This document shows, one piece after another, positions 9,717-18,785 of a DNA stretch of 34,335 bases; the stretch's first letter is position 1, and the number at the start of each line of letters is the position of its first letter. The position numbers were made by a program, and so were the translations under genes. This DNA comes from Stenotrophomonas maltophilia. GTDB lineage: Bacteria > Pseudomonadota > Gammaproteobacteria > Xanthomonadales > Xanthomonadaceae. The notes beneath the pieces are model-generated. The model did no database searches. It had not been told where the DNA came from and saw only the letters and a list, made by a program, of their open reading frames with translations. The stretch covers positions 1 through 34,335 of the forward strand of contig NZ_RAUX01000016.1 in NCBI RefSeq assembly GCF_013464485.1, given 5' to 3'.

Positions 9717-10607
9717 ATGATGCGTTCCCCACTGTTTCTCGCCCTCGCGCTGGCCGTAGGTGCCGGCGCCCCCCTGCTTGCAGGCGACGCCACTGCGCAG
9801 ACCGCGCGTGCTGTACGTGCGACTGCGGAAATGAGCATGGTGCTGTCCGGTCATATCGAGGTCACGCCGGAGGGCGCGGTCAGTTCGCTGGTGCTGGACC
9901 AGAAAGCCATGGTCGCCCCGAGCATCGCCTCCTTCGTGGAAGGCACCATTGGTGGCTGGCGCTTCGAACCCACGCTGCGCGATGGCCAGGCGGTGGCCAC
10001 GCGGGCCCCTTTGCGCGTTCGCCTGCGCGGCAAGGCTGCGGCCGACGGCGGTTATGACATCAGCATGACCAGTGTCGACTTCAGCGAGTACGATCCGAAG
10101 GCTACTGATTCGGTGACCCCGCTGCACATGACACCGCCGCGCTACCCGGAGGCGGCCTACCGAAACGGTGGCCAGGGTGAGGTGCTGCTGTTGGTCAAGG
10201 TGGCGCGCGACGGAACTGTGGCCGACGTGGCCGCTGAGCAGGTGAACATGGCTGTGGTCGCGTCCGAGCGGACCCTGGCCAAGATGCGCGACATCCTGGC
10301 CAGAGCCAGCGTCAGCACCGCCCGCACGTGGACCTTCAAGCCGCCGACCACCGGCGAGGACAGCACCCGGGACAGCTGGACGGTTCGCATCCCGGTGAAC
10401 TTCGCCCTGAACCATGATCCCAATGCAGAGGCGGAACGCTATGGCCGCTGGCGCGCCTTCATTCCGGGGCCGCGGCAGAGCGTGCCGTGGCACGAGGCGG
10501 ACCCGGTCGAGCAGGCCGGCAGCGATCTGCTGCCGGAAGGCGGCGTCTACATGGTGGACGCCGCCAAGCGCGGCCTGCGCCTGCTGACCCCGCTGCAACA
10601 GAGCTGA
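9717..10607 (+). CDS. Secreted protein with TonB C-terminal-type domain
   Basis: A 296-residue protein with a Sec signal peptide (SPLFLALALAVGAGAPLLAG, cleavage near residue 27-29). A segment from about residue 136 (TPPRYPEAAYRNGGQGEVLLLVKV... then ARDGTVADVAAEQ) is typical of the TonB C-terminal domain. The N-terminal half (VLSGHIEVTPEGAVSSLVLD ... GWRFEPTLRDGQ) looks like a second, degenerate copy. There is no Pro-rich periplasmic spanner or retained membrane anchor, so it is unlikely to energise outer-membrane receptors like true TonB. Function unknown; periplasmic. AAGGAT lies six bases before ATG 9717. A second ATG at 9720 is possible. Confidence 0.8.
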   Translation: MMRSPLFLALALAVGAGAPLLAGDATAQTARAVRATAEMSMVLSGHIEVTPEGAVSSLVLDQKAMVAPSIASFVEGTIGGWRFEPTLRDGQAVATRAPLRVRLRGKAAADGGYDISMTSVDFSEYDPKATDSVTPLHMTPPRYPEAAYRNGGQGEVLLLVKVARDGTVADVAAEQVNMAVVASERTLAKMRDILARASVSTARTWTFKPPTTGEDSTRDSWTVRIPVNFALNHDPNAEAERYGRWRAFIPGPRQSVPWHEADPVEQAGSDLLPEGGVYMVDAAKRGLRLLTPLQQS

Positions 10608-10641
10608 GACCCGCTGCGGAGCCGGGCAGCCTGGCTCCGCG

Positions 10642-12216
10642 TCAGTCGGCGTACGGGTAGACCACCACCCGGTTGCGGCCCTGTTCCTTGGCCATGTACA
10701 GCGCCTTGTCGGCCAGCCGCAATGCCTGCTCGGCGTCGACATGGAAGCTGGGGAAGTGGGCCACGCCCAGCGATACGGTGATGGTGCCGACCGGTTCGAA
10801 GGGATGGTCGGCGATGTGCTGGCGCAGGCGTTCACCGGCCTGACGGGCCGATTCAGTACTGATGCCCGGCAGCAGCAGCAGGAACTCCTCGCCACCGGCG
10901 CGACAGAGGATGTCGCTGTCGCGCGAGTAGCGGCGCATCTGGTCGGCGATGTGGACGATGGCGTTGTCGCCGACGTCATGCCCATAACCGTCGTTGATCG
11001 CCTTGAAGCGATCGATGTCCAGCGCCAGGATCGCGAACGGGATGCCCTGCACCTGCAGCGCGTCCAGCGCCTGCTGCAGCCCGCGGCGGTTGAGCAGGCT
11101 GGTCAGCGGGTCGGTACGGCTGGCGCGGTTGAGCGTGCCGATGCGGTCCTGCAGCGCATTGAAGCTGTGCAGCACCGCCTGCTTGAGCTGGGCGACCTCG
11201 AAGTACCAGGCGCGGATGCCACTGACATGGTTGATCGCATTGCCGGTGTCCTCGCCGCCCTGCACATTGCGCGCCAGCTGCCACAGCGGCATCGAAATGC
11301 GGCGCGCGAACCACCAGGTGACCAGCAGCGACAGCAGGCCCAGCGGAATCGCGTTCCAGATCACTGCGGTCATCAACCGCGACAGCGGCTGCAGCGTGGC
11401 TTCGGTCGGGCGCTGGGCGATGATGCCCCAGCCGGTGGCCGCTACCGGCGCATAGCCGGCCAGCATCGACACACCACGGTTGTTGCGCACCTGCTGTGCG
11501 CCACGTTCACCGCGCACCACCGCCTTCACCGCCGGATTGCCGACCACGTAGTCGCCCACGCGCTTGCCATCGGCGTGGTACAGCAGACGGCCATTGCGGT
11601 CGACGACGTACAGGTAGGAGCCATCGCGGTAGTAGTGCTTGCCCAGTAACGTATGCAGTGCGCTGCGCTGGCGCAGGTACAAGGTGCCGCTTACATAGCC
11701 GCGATAGCGGCCTTGGCGGTCGAAGATCGGGTGCGACAGCGAGACCAGCAGCTTGCCGGTGGCCGACTGGTAGGGATCGCTGATCATCGGCTGGCGCGCG
11801 GCCAGCGCGGCATTGTTGCCGACACTGTGCAGCACCTCGCCCTGCAGCTGCAGGGTCTGTGGCGAGGTGGCGATCACCAGGCCGTCCGCGTCCACCACCA
11901 ACGAGGAATTGAAGCTGCTGGACTGCAGCTGCAGGCGGCTGGCTTCGTCCTGTGCATGGGCCGGATCGAGGTCGGCCTCGCCCAGCCGGGTGGCGGCATA
12001 GGCCAGTTGCTGCTGCGCGGCGAGCAGGAAGTTCTGGGTGGTCTCGGCCAGCTTGGTGGCATAGACGCGGTTGGCCTCCAGCGTGTTGCCGACCAGCTGG
12101 TCGCGCTGCACCCGGTAGCTGGCCAGCAGCGTGTTGGCCAGCGCGATGATGGCGCTGAGCAGGGCCAGGGCGAGGATCAGCTTGCCCAGGTTGAGGCGGG
12201 GAGACAGCGTTCGCAT
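10642..12216 (-). CDS. Membrane diguanylate cyclase with periplasmic Cache-type sensor
   Basis: A 524-residue protein that makes cyclic di-GMP at the inner membrane. TM1 is about residues 12-33. A periplasmic region of about 240 residues has the double-Cache pattern (VVDADGLVIATSPQ, DRQGRYRGYVSGTLYL, YLYVVDRNGRLLYHADG). TM2 is near 283-303 (WNAIPLGLLSLLVTWWFA). A linker leads to a GGDEF domain at about 360-520. The active-site motif is GGEEF at 441-445 and an intact inhibitory site RDSD lies at 432-435, five residues upstream, so both catalysis and product feedback are expected. No EAL domain. It is convergent with the TonB-C gene and separated from rho by a terminator. Confidence 0.93.
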   Translation of the reverse strand: MRTLSPRLNLGKLILALALLSAIIALANTLLASYRVQRDQLVGNTLEANRVYATKLAETTQNFLLAAQQQLAYAATRLGEADLDPAHAQDEASRLQLQSSSFNSSLVVDADGLVIATSPQTLQLQGEVLHSVGNNAALAARQPMISDPYQSATGKLLVSLSHPIFDRQGRYRGYVSGTLYLRQRSALHTLLGKHYYRDGSYLYVVDRNGRLLYHADGKRVGDYVVGNPAVKAVVRGERGAQQVRNNRGVSMLAGYAPVAATGWGIIAQRPTEATLQPLSRLMTAVIWNAIPLGLLSLLVTWWFARRISMPLWQLARNVQGGEDTGNAINHVSGIRAWYFEVAQLKQAVLHSFNALQDRIGTLNRASRTDPLTSLLNRRGLQQALDALQVQGIPFAILALDIDRFKAINDGYGHDVGDNAIVHIADQMRRYSRDSDILCRAGGEEFLLLLPGISTESARQAGERLRQHIADHPFEPVGTITVSLGVAHFPSFHVDAEQALRLADKALYMAKEQGRNRVVVYPYAD

Positions 12217-12369
12217 GCGTCGACGGATCCGGCAGGAGGCTGGACCCGACCGGTTCTCCGGAAGGGGCGACAGCGGGAATCGGTGGCCCGGCCGTCAGGG
12301 CCGGGCAGGGGCCGGCGGATTATCGCCAAAAGCGGGCGGCGGCGAAGTGAAGTGCGTCGCCCTGCAGGC

Positions 12370-12402
12370 AAAAAAAAACCTGCCGCAGCGAGCGGCAGGT
12401 TT
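12370..12402 (-). terminator. Rho-independent terminator of rho
   Basis: Read on the minus strand, an 11-bp stem AAACCTGCCGC / GCGGCAGGTTT with a five-base loop (12376-12402) is followed by nine T residues (the A run at 12370-12378). It lies 22 bases after the rho stop. Confidence 0.95.
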
Positions 12403-12423
12403 CTTCCGATACAGCCCCGTGGA

Positions 12424-14181
12424 TCAGCGCTTCATCGAACCGAAGAACTCGTCGTTGGACTTGGTGTTCTTCATCTTGTCCAGCAGGAATTCCATCGCGG
12501 CCATTTCATCCATCGGATGCAGCAGCTTGCGCAGGATCCAGATCTTCTGCAGCAGTTCCGGCTCGATCAGCAGGTCTTCGCGGCGGGTGCCCGAACGGTT
12601 GATGTCGATGGCCGGGAACACGCGCTTTTCAGCGATGCGGCGGCTCAGGTGCACTTCGCTGTTGCCGGTGCCCTTGAACTCTTCGTAGATCACCTCGTCC
12701 ATCTTCGAGCCGGTGTCGACCAGCGCGGTGGCGATGATGGTCAGGCTGCCGCCTTCTTCCACGTTGCGCGCGGCACCGAAGAAGCGCTTCGGGCGGTGCA
12801 GGGCGTTGGCGTCCACACCACCGGTCAGCACCTTGCCCGAGCTCGGCACCACGTTGTTGTAGGCACGGGCCAAGCGGGTGATCGAGTCGAGCAGGATCAC
12901 CACGTCCTTCTTGTGCTCGACCAGGCGCTTGGCGCGCTCGATGACCATTTCGGCCACCTGCACGTGGCGCGCGGCCGGCTCGTCGAAGGTCGAGCTGATG
13001 ACCTCGCCGCGCACGGTGCGCTGCATTTCGGTCACTTCTTCCGGGCGCTCGTCGATCAGCAGCACGATCAGGTGCACGTCCGGATGGTTGGTGGTGATGG
13101 CCGTGGCCACCTGCTGCATCATCATCGTCTTGCCCGCCTTCGGCTGCGAAACGATGAGCGAGCGCTGGCCCTTGCCCTGCGGTGCCATCAGGTCGAGGAT
13201 GCGGCCGGTGATGTCTTCCGACGAACCGTTGCCACGCTCCAGGGTGAACCGGCGGCGCGGGAACAGCGCGGTCAGGTTCTCGAACAGCACCTTGTTCTTC
13301 GACGCTTCGATCGGCTCGCCGTTGATGGTGTCGACGATGTTCAGCGCGAAGTAGCGCTCGCCGTCCTTCGGGAAGCGGATGCGGCCGGAGATATGGTCGC
13401 CGGTGCGCAGGTTGAAGCGGCGGATCTGGCTGGGCGAGATGTAGGTGTCGTCCGGGCCGGCCAGGTAGCTGGCTTCGGCCGCGCGCAGGAAGCCGAAGCC
13501 GTCCGGCAGGATTTCCAGCACGCCGTCGGCGGCGACGCCGTCACCGTGGCGGGTCAGTACCTTCAGCAGGGCGAAGATCACATCCTGCTTGCGGGCGCGG
13601 GCCACGCCTTCGGAGATCTGCAGCTGCTCGGCGATTTCCAGCAGCTTCTGTGCCGGCATACGCTTGAGGTCGCTCAGCGAATAGACCGGGAAGCCTTCCG
13701 GCACGTTGGCGTGCGGGCGAGGTACGAAGGGCTGCTGCTCGCCGCCGTCGTTGGGCATGCCGTCGTCGCGGAAGCGGTTGTTGTTGCGGTCACGGTCACG
13801 GCGGTTGCGGAAGCGGTCACGGCGGTTGCCCTGGCCTTGCCCCTGGCCCTGCTGGCCGTTCTGGTTGTACGGGTTCTGGCCCTGGTTCTGGCCCTGGTTC
13901 TGGCCCCCCCCTTGGTGGTTCTGCTGCCGCGGCTGGCCGGATTCGCGACCCTCACCACCTTCGCCACCGCCACTGCTGGCAGGGGCCTCGGCGGCGGGCG
14001 CGCTCGGTGCGGGGGCGGGGGCCGGTGCCTCGGGCGCGGTGGCCAGCGGCAGGGTCGGCTGCGCCGGAGCGGCGCTGGTTTCGGCGGCTGCCGGAGCGGC
14101 GGCCTTGCTCACGCGGGGCTTGCGCACACGCTTTTCGGCGGGCGCATCGGCGCTGCCGGTTTCGGGAGTGTTATCGGACAA
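12424..14181 (-). CDS. rho: Transcription termination factor Rho, with long Q/N/G-rich N-terminal extension
   Basis: Hexameric RNA-dependent ATPase that ends transcription. The conserved part starts at about residue 168 ([10 protein letters not shown]) and equals the 419-residue E. coli protein in length. It contains the N-terminal helical domain, the cold-shock-like RNA site ([13 protein letters not shown], near 221-290), the Walker A PKAGKT at 347-352, a Walker B-like [16 protein letters not shown], and the secondary RNA-site loops. The first 166 residues are extra: Ala/Pro-rich to about 68, Gly/Gln/Asn-rich to about 118 ([18 protein letters not shown]), then Arg/Asp/Asn-rich to about 140. 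This segment is predicted disordered and positively charged, so extra RNA binding or condensate formation is plausible. The coding strand contains a run of eight G within it. Confidence 0.97.
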   Translation of the reverse strand: MSDNTPETGSADAPAEKRVRKPRVSKAAAPAAAETSAAPAQPTLPLATAPEAPAPAPAPSAPAAEAPASSGGGEGGEGRESGQPRQQNHQGGGQNQGQNQGQNPYNQNGQQGQGQGQGNRRDRFRNRRDRDRNNNRFRDDGMPNDGGEQQPFVPRPHANVPEGFPVYSLSDLKRMPAQKLLEIAEQLQISEGVARARKQDVIFALLKVLTRHGDGVAADGVLEILPDGFGFLRAAEASYLAGPDDTYISPSQIRRFNLRTGDHISGRIRFPKDGERYFALNIVDTINGEPIEASKNKVLFENLTALFPRRRFTLERGNGSSEDITGRILDLMAPQGKGQRSLIVSQPKAGKTMMMQQVATAITTNHPDVHLIVLLIDERPEEVTEMQRTVRGEVISSTFDEPAARHVQVAEMVIERAKRLVEHKKDVVILLDSITRLARAYNNVVPSSGKVLTGGVDANALHRPKRFFGAARNVEEGGSLTIIATALVDTGSKMDEVIYEEFKGTGNSEVHLSRRIAEKRVFPAIDINRSGTRREDLLIEPELLQKIWILRKLLHPMDEMAAMEFLLDKMKNTKSNDEFFGSMKR

Positions 14182-14300
14182 GAGCGTTATTCCTCGCTTG
14201 AAGGTGCGAGCGCCCGGCTGGGGCGGCGAACGTTGGGAATGGGTCTGGAAGAAACTGCGTCCAGAGGGTGCGGCACGCGAACGCGGCCGGATATGCCGAC

Positions 14301-14328
14301 ACTATCATCGGCCTGCGGCGCCGTGCAA
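14301..14328 (-). promoter_or_regulatory. Candidate rho promoter
   Basis: On the minus strand TTGCAC (14328-14323) and GATAGT (14306-14301) are 16 bases apart, three and four matches to the sigma-70 boxes. The leader would be about 115 bases, room for an autoregulatory rho leader, but I see no clear leader peptide. Confidence 0.3.
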
Positions 14329-14370
14329 GGGCTGCCGGGAACAGCATTCATCATGGACGCGGGGCGCCCG

Positions 14371-14397
14371 CCGGCAGCCGCGGGGGGCGGCTGCCGG
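14371..14397 (-). terminator. GC hairpin after trxA
   Basis: Perfect 11-bp inverted repeat CCGGCAGCCGC / GCGGCTGCCGG with a five-base loop, 12 bases after the trxA stop on the minus strand. No T tract follows in either direction, so it may be an mRNA 3'-end stabiliser or a Rho-dependent end rather than an intrinsic terminator. Confidence 0.5.
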
Positions 14398-14409
14398 AAA
14401 ACAGCAGGA

Positions 14410-14739
14410 TCAGGCCAGGGCCTTGTCCAGCAGGCCGGCCAGCTGAGCCTTGCCCACCGCACCGATCTGCTCGCCAACCTTCTCGCCGTCCTTGAACACG
14501 ACCAGGTACGGAATCGAACGCACGTGGTACTTGGCAGCCAGCGCACGGTTGTGGTCGACGTTGACCTTGGCGATCTTGGCGCGGCCCTGGTAGGCATCGG
14601 CCAGTTCGTCCAGCGCCGGGGCGATCATCTTGCACGGGCCACACCATTCGGCCCAGAAATCGACCAGCACCGGTTCCTTGGAATTCAGTACTGCGCTATC
14701 AAAGTCGGCATCGCCGACATGTACAACCTTGTCGCTCAT
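14410..14739 (-). CDS. trxA: Thioredoxin 1
   Basis: A 109-residue cytoplasmic disulphide reductase that recycles ribonucleotide reductase and other targets. The active site WCGPCK is at residues 32-37 and the cis-Pro loop SIPYLVVF is near 76-83; length is normal. It lies upstream of rho on the same strand and divergent from rhlB, the same trio and arrangement known from E. coli. The 228-base gap to rho holds its own hairpin and a candidate rho promoter, so the two are probably separate units. Confidence 0.97.
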   Translation of the reverse strand: MSDKVVHVGDADFDSAVLNSKEPVLVDFWAEWCGPCKMIAPALDELADAYQGRAKIAKVNVDHNRALAAKYHVRSIPYLVVFKDGEKVGEQIGAVGKAQLAGLLDKALA

Positions 14740-15249
14740 CTTGGTTTCTCGTCTTGGATTGCACCCGGCAGTGCCGGAGGTGGGTGAACTGGGCCATGCC
14801 CGGTGGCGCGACCCTCGTCGTTGCCTCGCGGCGCACTGCCGCGGTGCGTTCGGCGGAATGCCTGGACGCTCACGGCCGGCAGTGTACCCCTATCGCAGGG
14901 CGGGGACAGGCGCCGGCTGGAACCCAGCGTATCGTGATCGCTTCGAAGCCCGGTATGTGTCGGATTTCACTGTCTTCCCGAAGATGGGGGTGGCAGCGGG
15001 CGACACCAGCGATCCCGGCCAGGCCGTTCAAGTCCGGTGTGGCTGAGTGAAGGAAGGTTGTCTCACTGGCCGTGAGACCGTGCATTCCGGTTTGCCGGCC
15101 CGAGTGCGTTAAACTGGGGCATTGTGCGGCGCGCGGACCGGGTGGTCCCAGCCTGCCAACCCGCCGCAGGGGCCGCAGTTTGCGACGGTGCCCCTAGACG
15201 ATGAAGTGCCAGCCGCCCTACAGGCCGGCGGCCATACCAAGACGGACTC
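14740..15249. other. 510-bp divergent intergenic region between trxA and rhlB
   Basis: No credible gene; small open frames here have no domain or ribosome-binding site. On the minus strand TACACT (14886-14881), with CTGTCC 17 bases upstream, is a candidate trxA promoter giving a leader of about 135 bases. On the plus strand a perfect GTCTCAC / GTGAGAC inverted repeat lies around 15060-15078, and TAAACT at 15110-15115 is a possible rhlB -10 without a good -35. The rest looks featureless. Confidence 0.5.
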
Positions 15250-16971
15250 ATGAGCGACAAACCGCTGACCGATTTGACCTTTTCCTCCTTCGAGCTGCAT
15301 CCGGCCCTGCAGGCCGGCCTTGAAGGAGCCGGATTCACCCGCTGCACCCCGATCCAGGCGCTGACCCTGCCGGTCGCGCTGGCCGGCGGTGATGTTGCCG
15401 GCCAGGCCCAGACCGGCACCGGCAAGACCCTGGCTTTCCTGGTCGCTGTCGTGAATCGCCTGTTGAGCAAGCCGGCCCTGGCCGACCGCAAGCCGGAAGA
15501 CCCGCGCGCGCTGATCCTCGCCCCGACCCGCGAACTGGCCATCCAGATCCACAAGGATGCGGTGAAGTTCGGCTCCGATCTGGGCCTGCGCTTCGCACTG
15601 GTCTACGGCGGTGTCGACTACGACAAGCAGCGCGAGATCCTGCAGCAGGGCGTGGACGTGATCATCGCCACCCCGGGCCGCCTGATCGACTACGTGAAGC
15701 AGCACAAGGTGGTCTCGCTGCACGCCTGCGAGATCTGCGTGCTGGACGAAGCCGACCGCATGTTCGACCTGGGCTTCATCAAGGACATCCGCTTCCTGCT
15801 GCGTCGCATGCCGGAGCGCACCACCCGGCAGACCCTGCTGTTCAGCGCCACCCTCAGCCATCGCGTGCTGGAGCTGGCCTACGAACACATGAACGAGCCG
15901 CAGAAGCTGGTGGTCGAGGCCGAGACGGTGACCGCCGCGCGCGTGCGCCAGAAGCTGTACTTCCCGGCCGACGAAGAGAAGATTCCGCTGCTGCTGGGCC
16001 TGCTGTCGCGCAGCGAAGGCGCACGCACCATGGTGTTCGTCAACACCAAGGTGTTCGTCGAGCGCGTCGCCCGTTCGCTCGAAAAGGCCGGCTACCGTGT
16101 CGGCGTGCTGTCCGGCGACGTGCCGCAGAAGAAGCGCGAGAGCCTGCTCAACCGCTTCCAGAAGGGCCAGCTGGAAATCCTGGTGGCCACCGACGTGGCC
16201 GCGCGTGGCCTGCACATCGACGGCATCAAGTACGTCTACAACTACGACCTGCCGTTCGACGCCGAAGACTACGTGCACCGCATCGGCCGTACCGCCCGCC
16301 TGGGCGAGGAAGGCGATGCGATCAGCTTCGCCTGCGAACGCTACGCGATGAGCCTGCCGGACATCGAGGCCTACATCGAGCAGAAGATTCCGTCCGAGCC
16401 GGTCACCAAGGAACTGCTGACCGCGCTGCCGCGTCCGGAACGCCCGGCCCCGGCCGCCGGCGAGGAGGGTGAAGAGAACGAGAGCGTCGGCCAGATCTTC
16501 CGTGAAGCGCGCGAAGCCCGCGCCGCTGAGGAAGAGCGTCGTGGCGGTGGCCGCAGTGGTGGCCGCTCCGGCGGTGGCCGCGGCGAACGGCGCGACGGCG
16601 AGCGCAGCGGCGAACGCCGTTCGCGTGGCCCGCGCAAGCCGCGCGTGGAAGGCGACCAGGCAGCTGCAGCGCCGGCCGAAGGTGCCGAAGCCGCCGTAGC
16701 CCAGGCCCCGCGTCCGCCGCGCCCGCCGCGTGCCGAAGGTGCGCCGGAAGGCGCCGCCGATGGCGAGCGCAAGCCGCGCAAGCGCCGTCGTCGTCGCCAC
16801 GGCCGTCCGGTCGAAGGTGCCGAGGGCGTGCAGGCCAATGCCGGCAACGGCGCCAGCCCGGTCACCCCGGTGCAGGTGGTGGCCAAGCCGGTGCGCACGG
16901 CTGCCGATACCGGTGATTCGTTCCTGACGCGCATCGGCCGCAAGATCCGCCGGATGCTGTCGGGCAACTGA
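15250..16971 (+). CDS. rhlB: ATP-dependent RNA helicase RhlB (DEAD-box)
   Basis: DEAD-box helicase that in E. coli works in the RNA degradosome. The Q motif lies near FTRCTPIQ (29-36), motif I is AQTGTGKT (53-60), motif Ia PTREL, motif II DEAD near 166, motif III SAT, and motif [10 protein letters not shown]. The helicase core ends near residue 385. The remaining ~185 residues (total 573; E. coli RhlB is 421) form a low-complexity tail with Gly/Arg blocks ([19 protein letters not shown]) then Ala/Pro/Arg-rich sequence ([12 protein letters not shown]), likely an RNA-binding and condensate-promoting region. The start at 15250 matches the family start ([19 protein letters not shown]). It neighbours trxA and rho as in E. 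coli. Confidence 0.95.
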   Translation: MSDKPLTDLTFSSFELHPALQAGLEGAGFTRCTPIQALTLPVALAGGDVAGQAQTGTGKTLAFLVAVVNRLLSKPALADRKPEDPRALILAPTRELAIQIHKDAVKFGSDLGLRFALVYGGVDYDKQREILQQGVDVIIATPGRLIDYVKQHKVVSLHACEICVLDEADRMFDLGFIKDIRFLLRRMPERTTRQTLLFSATLSHRVLELAYEHMNEPQKLVVEAETVTAARVRQKLYFPADEEKIPLLLGLLSRSEGARTMVFVNTKVFVERVARSLEKAGYRVGVLSGDVPQKKRESLLNRFQKGQLEILVATDVAARGLHIDGIKYVYNYDLPFDAEDYVHRIGRTARLGEEGDAISFACERYAMSLPDIEAYIEQKIPSEPVTKELLTALPRPERPAPAAGEEGEENESVGQIFREAREARAAEEERRGGGRSGGRSGGGRGERRDGERSGERRSRGPRKPRVEGDQAAAAPAEGAEAAVAQAPRPPRPPRAEGAPEGAADGERKPRKRRRRRHGRPVEGAEGVQANAGNGASPVTPVQVVAKPVRTAADTGDSFLTRIGRKIRRMLSGN

Positions 16972-16985
16972 GCCGCCGATGGTGG

Positions 16986-17074
16986 GTGCGGACCTTGGTC
17001 CGCACTGAGCCGAGCATGGGCTCGGCTCTACAGCCCCCATGCCGCCCTGTAGAGCCGAGCCTACGCTCGGCTGC
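16986..17074. repeat. Cluster of three REP/SMAG palindromes
   Basis: 16986-17005 is a perfect GTGCGGACC / GGTCCGCAC hairpin with a TT loop. 17007-17031 is a GTAG-headed SMAG in minus orientation (GAGCCGAGC-ATGG-GCTCGGCTC then TAC). 17049-17074 is a SMAG in plus orientation (GTAGAGCCGAGC ... GCTCGGCTGC). The two SMAGs are diverging copies of the pair at 7808-7869. The cluster separates rhlB from ftsE and may process or end the rhlB transcript. Confidence 0.85.
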
Positions 17075-17128
17075 TCCTGCGGCTACCACCCATCGCCCCA
17101 CCATCTCCACGATGTCGCGCCGCTCCTG

Positions 17129-17134
17129 CATAAT
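17129..17134 (+). promoter_or_regulatory. Possible -10 box of ftsE (leaderless start)
   Basis: CATAAT, five of six matches to the consensus, ends six bases before ATG 17141. Transcription would begin at or near the start codon. No good -35 is seen. Confidence 0.3.
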
Positions 17135-17140
17135 CGGGGC

Positions 17141-17827
17141 ATGAGTGTCCTGCGCTTCGACAATGTCAGCAAACAGTACGCCGGTGGCCACGAGGCGCTG
17201 ATCGATGTCAGCTTCGAGGTCGCGCCGGGCGAGATGCTGTTCGTCACCGGCCATTCCGGTGCGGGCAAAAGCACCCTGCTCAAGTTGATCCACCTGGACG
17301 AGCGGCCCAGCCGCGGCGCCGTGGTGTTCGACGAGCGCAACCTGCTGAAGGTGCGCGGCGGCGACGTGCCTCGCCACCGCCGCGCGGTCGGCGCGGTCTA
17401 CCAGGACCATCGCCTGCTGATGGACCGCTCCATCGCCGAGAACGTGGCGCTGCCGCTGATCCTGCGCGGCACCCGCCGTGGCGACATCGGAAAGCGCGTG
17501 CGCTCGGTGCTGGAACGGATGGGCCTGGGTCATCGCGAGAAGGCGCTGCCCTCGCAGCTGTCGGCCGGCGAGCAGCAGCGGGTCGGCATCGCCCGCGCCA
17601 TCGTCGGCGAACCCAAGCTGCTGGTGGCCGACGAGCCGACCGGCAACCTCGACCCGACCCTGGCGGCAGAGATCATGGCCCTGTTTGCCGAGCTGCCCTC
17701 GCGCGGCACCAGCGTGCTGGTGGTCAGCCACGACCTGCCGCTGCTGCGCCGCATGCGCAAGCGCGTGCTGATCCTCAACCACGGCCGGCTGGTGGACGAC
17801 ATCTCGCCGCAGGACCTGGCGGAGTAA
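17141..17827 (+). CDS. ftsE: Cell-division ATP-binding protein FtsE
   Basis: ABC ATPase that with FtsX transmits the state of the divisome to periplasmic murein hydrolase activators. The 228-residue product has Walker A GHSGAGKST near residue 37, signature LSAGEQQR near 138, Walker B LLVADEPTGNLD and the H-loop VVSHDLPLL. ATG 17141 (MSVLRFDNVSKQY) is the family start; the frame upstream runs through a SMAG repeat and is not coding. Three bases separate it from ftsX. Confidence 0.96.
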   Translation: MSVLRFDNVSKQYAGGHEALIDVSFEVAPGEMLFVTGHSGAGKSTLLKLIHLDERPSRGAVVFDERNLLKVRGGDVPRHRRAVGAVYQDHRLLMDRSIAENVALPLILRGTRRGDIGKRVRSVLERMGLGHREKALPSQLSAGEQQRVGIARAIVGEPKLLVADEPTGNLDPTLAAEIMALFAELPSRGTSVLVVSHDLPLLRRMRKRVLILNHGRLVDDISPQDLAE

Positions 17828-17830
17828 CGC

Positions 17831-18778
17831 ATGGCGAAGAACGAAAACAGCGAAGCGGCCGCACCCTCGCGCGTGGGCGTCTGGTTCCAGCATCACGCGC
17901 ACAGCGTGGTGTTCAGCCTGGGCCGCGCTTTCCGCAAGCCGTGGGCGACCCTGCTGACGGTGATGGTCATGGCATTGGCGCTGGCCCTGCCGCTGGGCCT
18001 GTCGATCGCGCTGGACAACCTCAAGCAGTTCGCCGGCAGCGTGCAGCAGTCGCGCGACATCAACGTGTTCCTGAAGGGCAATGTCGATGGCCCCGGCGCA
18101 CTGCGCCTTGCCGGCCAGCTGCGCGACCGCGACGACGTGGCCGAAGTGAACGTGCGCACGCCGGAGCAGGGCCTGCAGGAACTGCGCGATGCCGGCCTCG
18201 GCGAGGCGATCGATGCGCTCAACGACAATCCGCTGCCCTCGCTGCTGGTGATCACCCCGGGCCAGGGCAAGGATGACGCACGCCTGGCGCGCGCGCTGGA
18301 GAGCCTGCCCGAGGCCGACCTGGTGCAGCACGATGCGCTGTGGCGCCAGCGCCTGGATGCCTGGCTGGCGTTCGGCGCGCGGCTGGTGCAGGTGCTGTCG
18401 GTACTGCTGGGCGTCGGCGCCGCGCTGGTGGTCGGCAACACCGTGCGTCTGGACATCCAGGCCCGTCGCGAGGAAATCGGCGTACTGCAGTTGCTTGGTG
18501 CCAGCGATGGTTTCATCCGCCGCCCGTTCCTGTACCTGGGCGCGTGGTACGGCCTGGGTGCCGGCGCGGTGGCGCTGGCCCTGATTGCTGCGGCCGGTGC
18601 CGCGCTGCGCGTGCCGCTGGCAGAACTCTCGCGCAGCTACGGCAGCCTGTTCGTGCTGCACGGCCTGGACCTGCTGCATGGCAGCCTGGTCCTGCTCGGC
18701 ACGCTGCTGCTGGGCTGGCTGGGCGCGTGGCTGGTCACCGGCCACTTCCTCCGCCAGACCCGCCCGACCGACACCTGA
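17831..18778 (+). CDS. ftsX: Cell-division protein FtsX
   Basis: Inner-membrane partner of FtsE, 315 residues, with the expected four segments: TM1 about 39-60, a periplasmic domain of about 110 residues that in E. coli contacts EnvC, TM2 about 181-202 (VLSVLLGVGAALVVG), TM3 about 235-260 and TM4 about 280-305. The MacB/FtsX core motif region ARREEIGVLQLLGASDGFIR is intact. GGAG inside the end of ftsE serves as ribosome-binding site. The response-regulator gene starts seven bases after its stop. Confidence 0.95.
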   Translation: MAKNENSEAAAPSRVGVWFQHHAHSVVFSLGRAFRKPWATLLTVMVMALALALPLGLSIALDNLKQFAGSVQQSRDINVFLKGNVDGPGALRLAGQLRDRDDVAEVNVRTPEQGLQELRDAGLGEAIDALNDNPLPSLLVITPGQGKDDARLARALESLPEADLVQHDALWRQRLDAWLAFGARLVQVLSVLLGVGAALVVGNTVRLDIQARREEIGVLQLLGASDGFIRRPFLYLGAWYGLGAGAVALALIAAAGAALRVPLAELSRSYGSLFVLHGLDLLHGSLVLLGTLLLGWLGAWLVTGHFLRQTRPTDT

Positions 18779-18785
18779 GACCGGC

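Noticed and set aside
11653-14787. 1044-codon plus-strand frame across the cyclase gene, rho and trxA
   Set aside because: It runs through three clearly coding minus-strand genes and their intergenic regions; an effect of codon bias, not a gene.
15109-17040. 643-codon minus-strand frame opposite rhlB
   Set aside because: Antisense shadow of rhlB with low-complexity composition.
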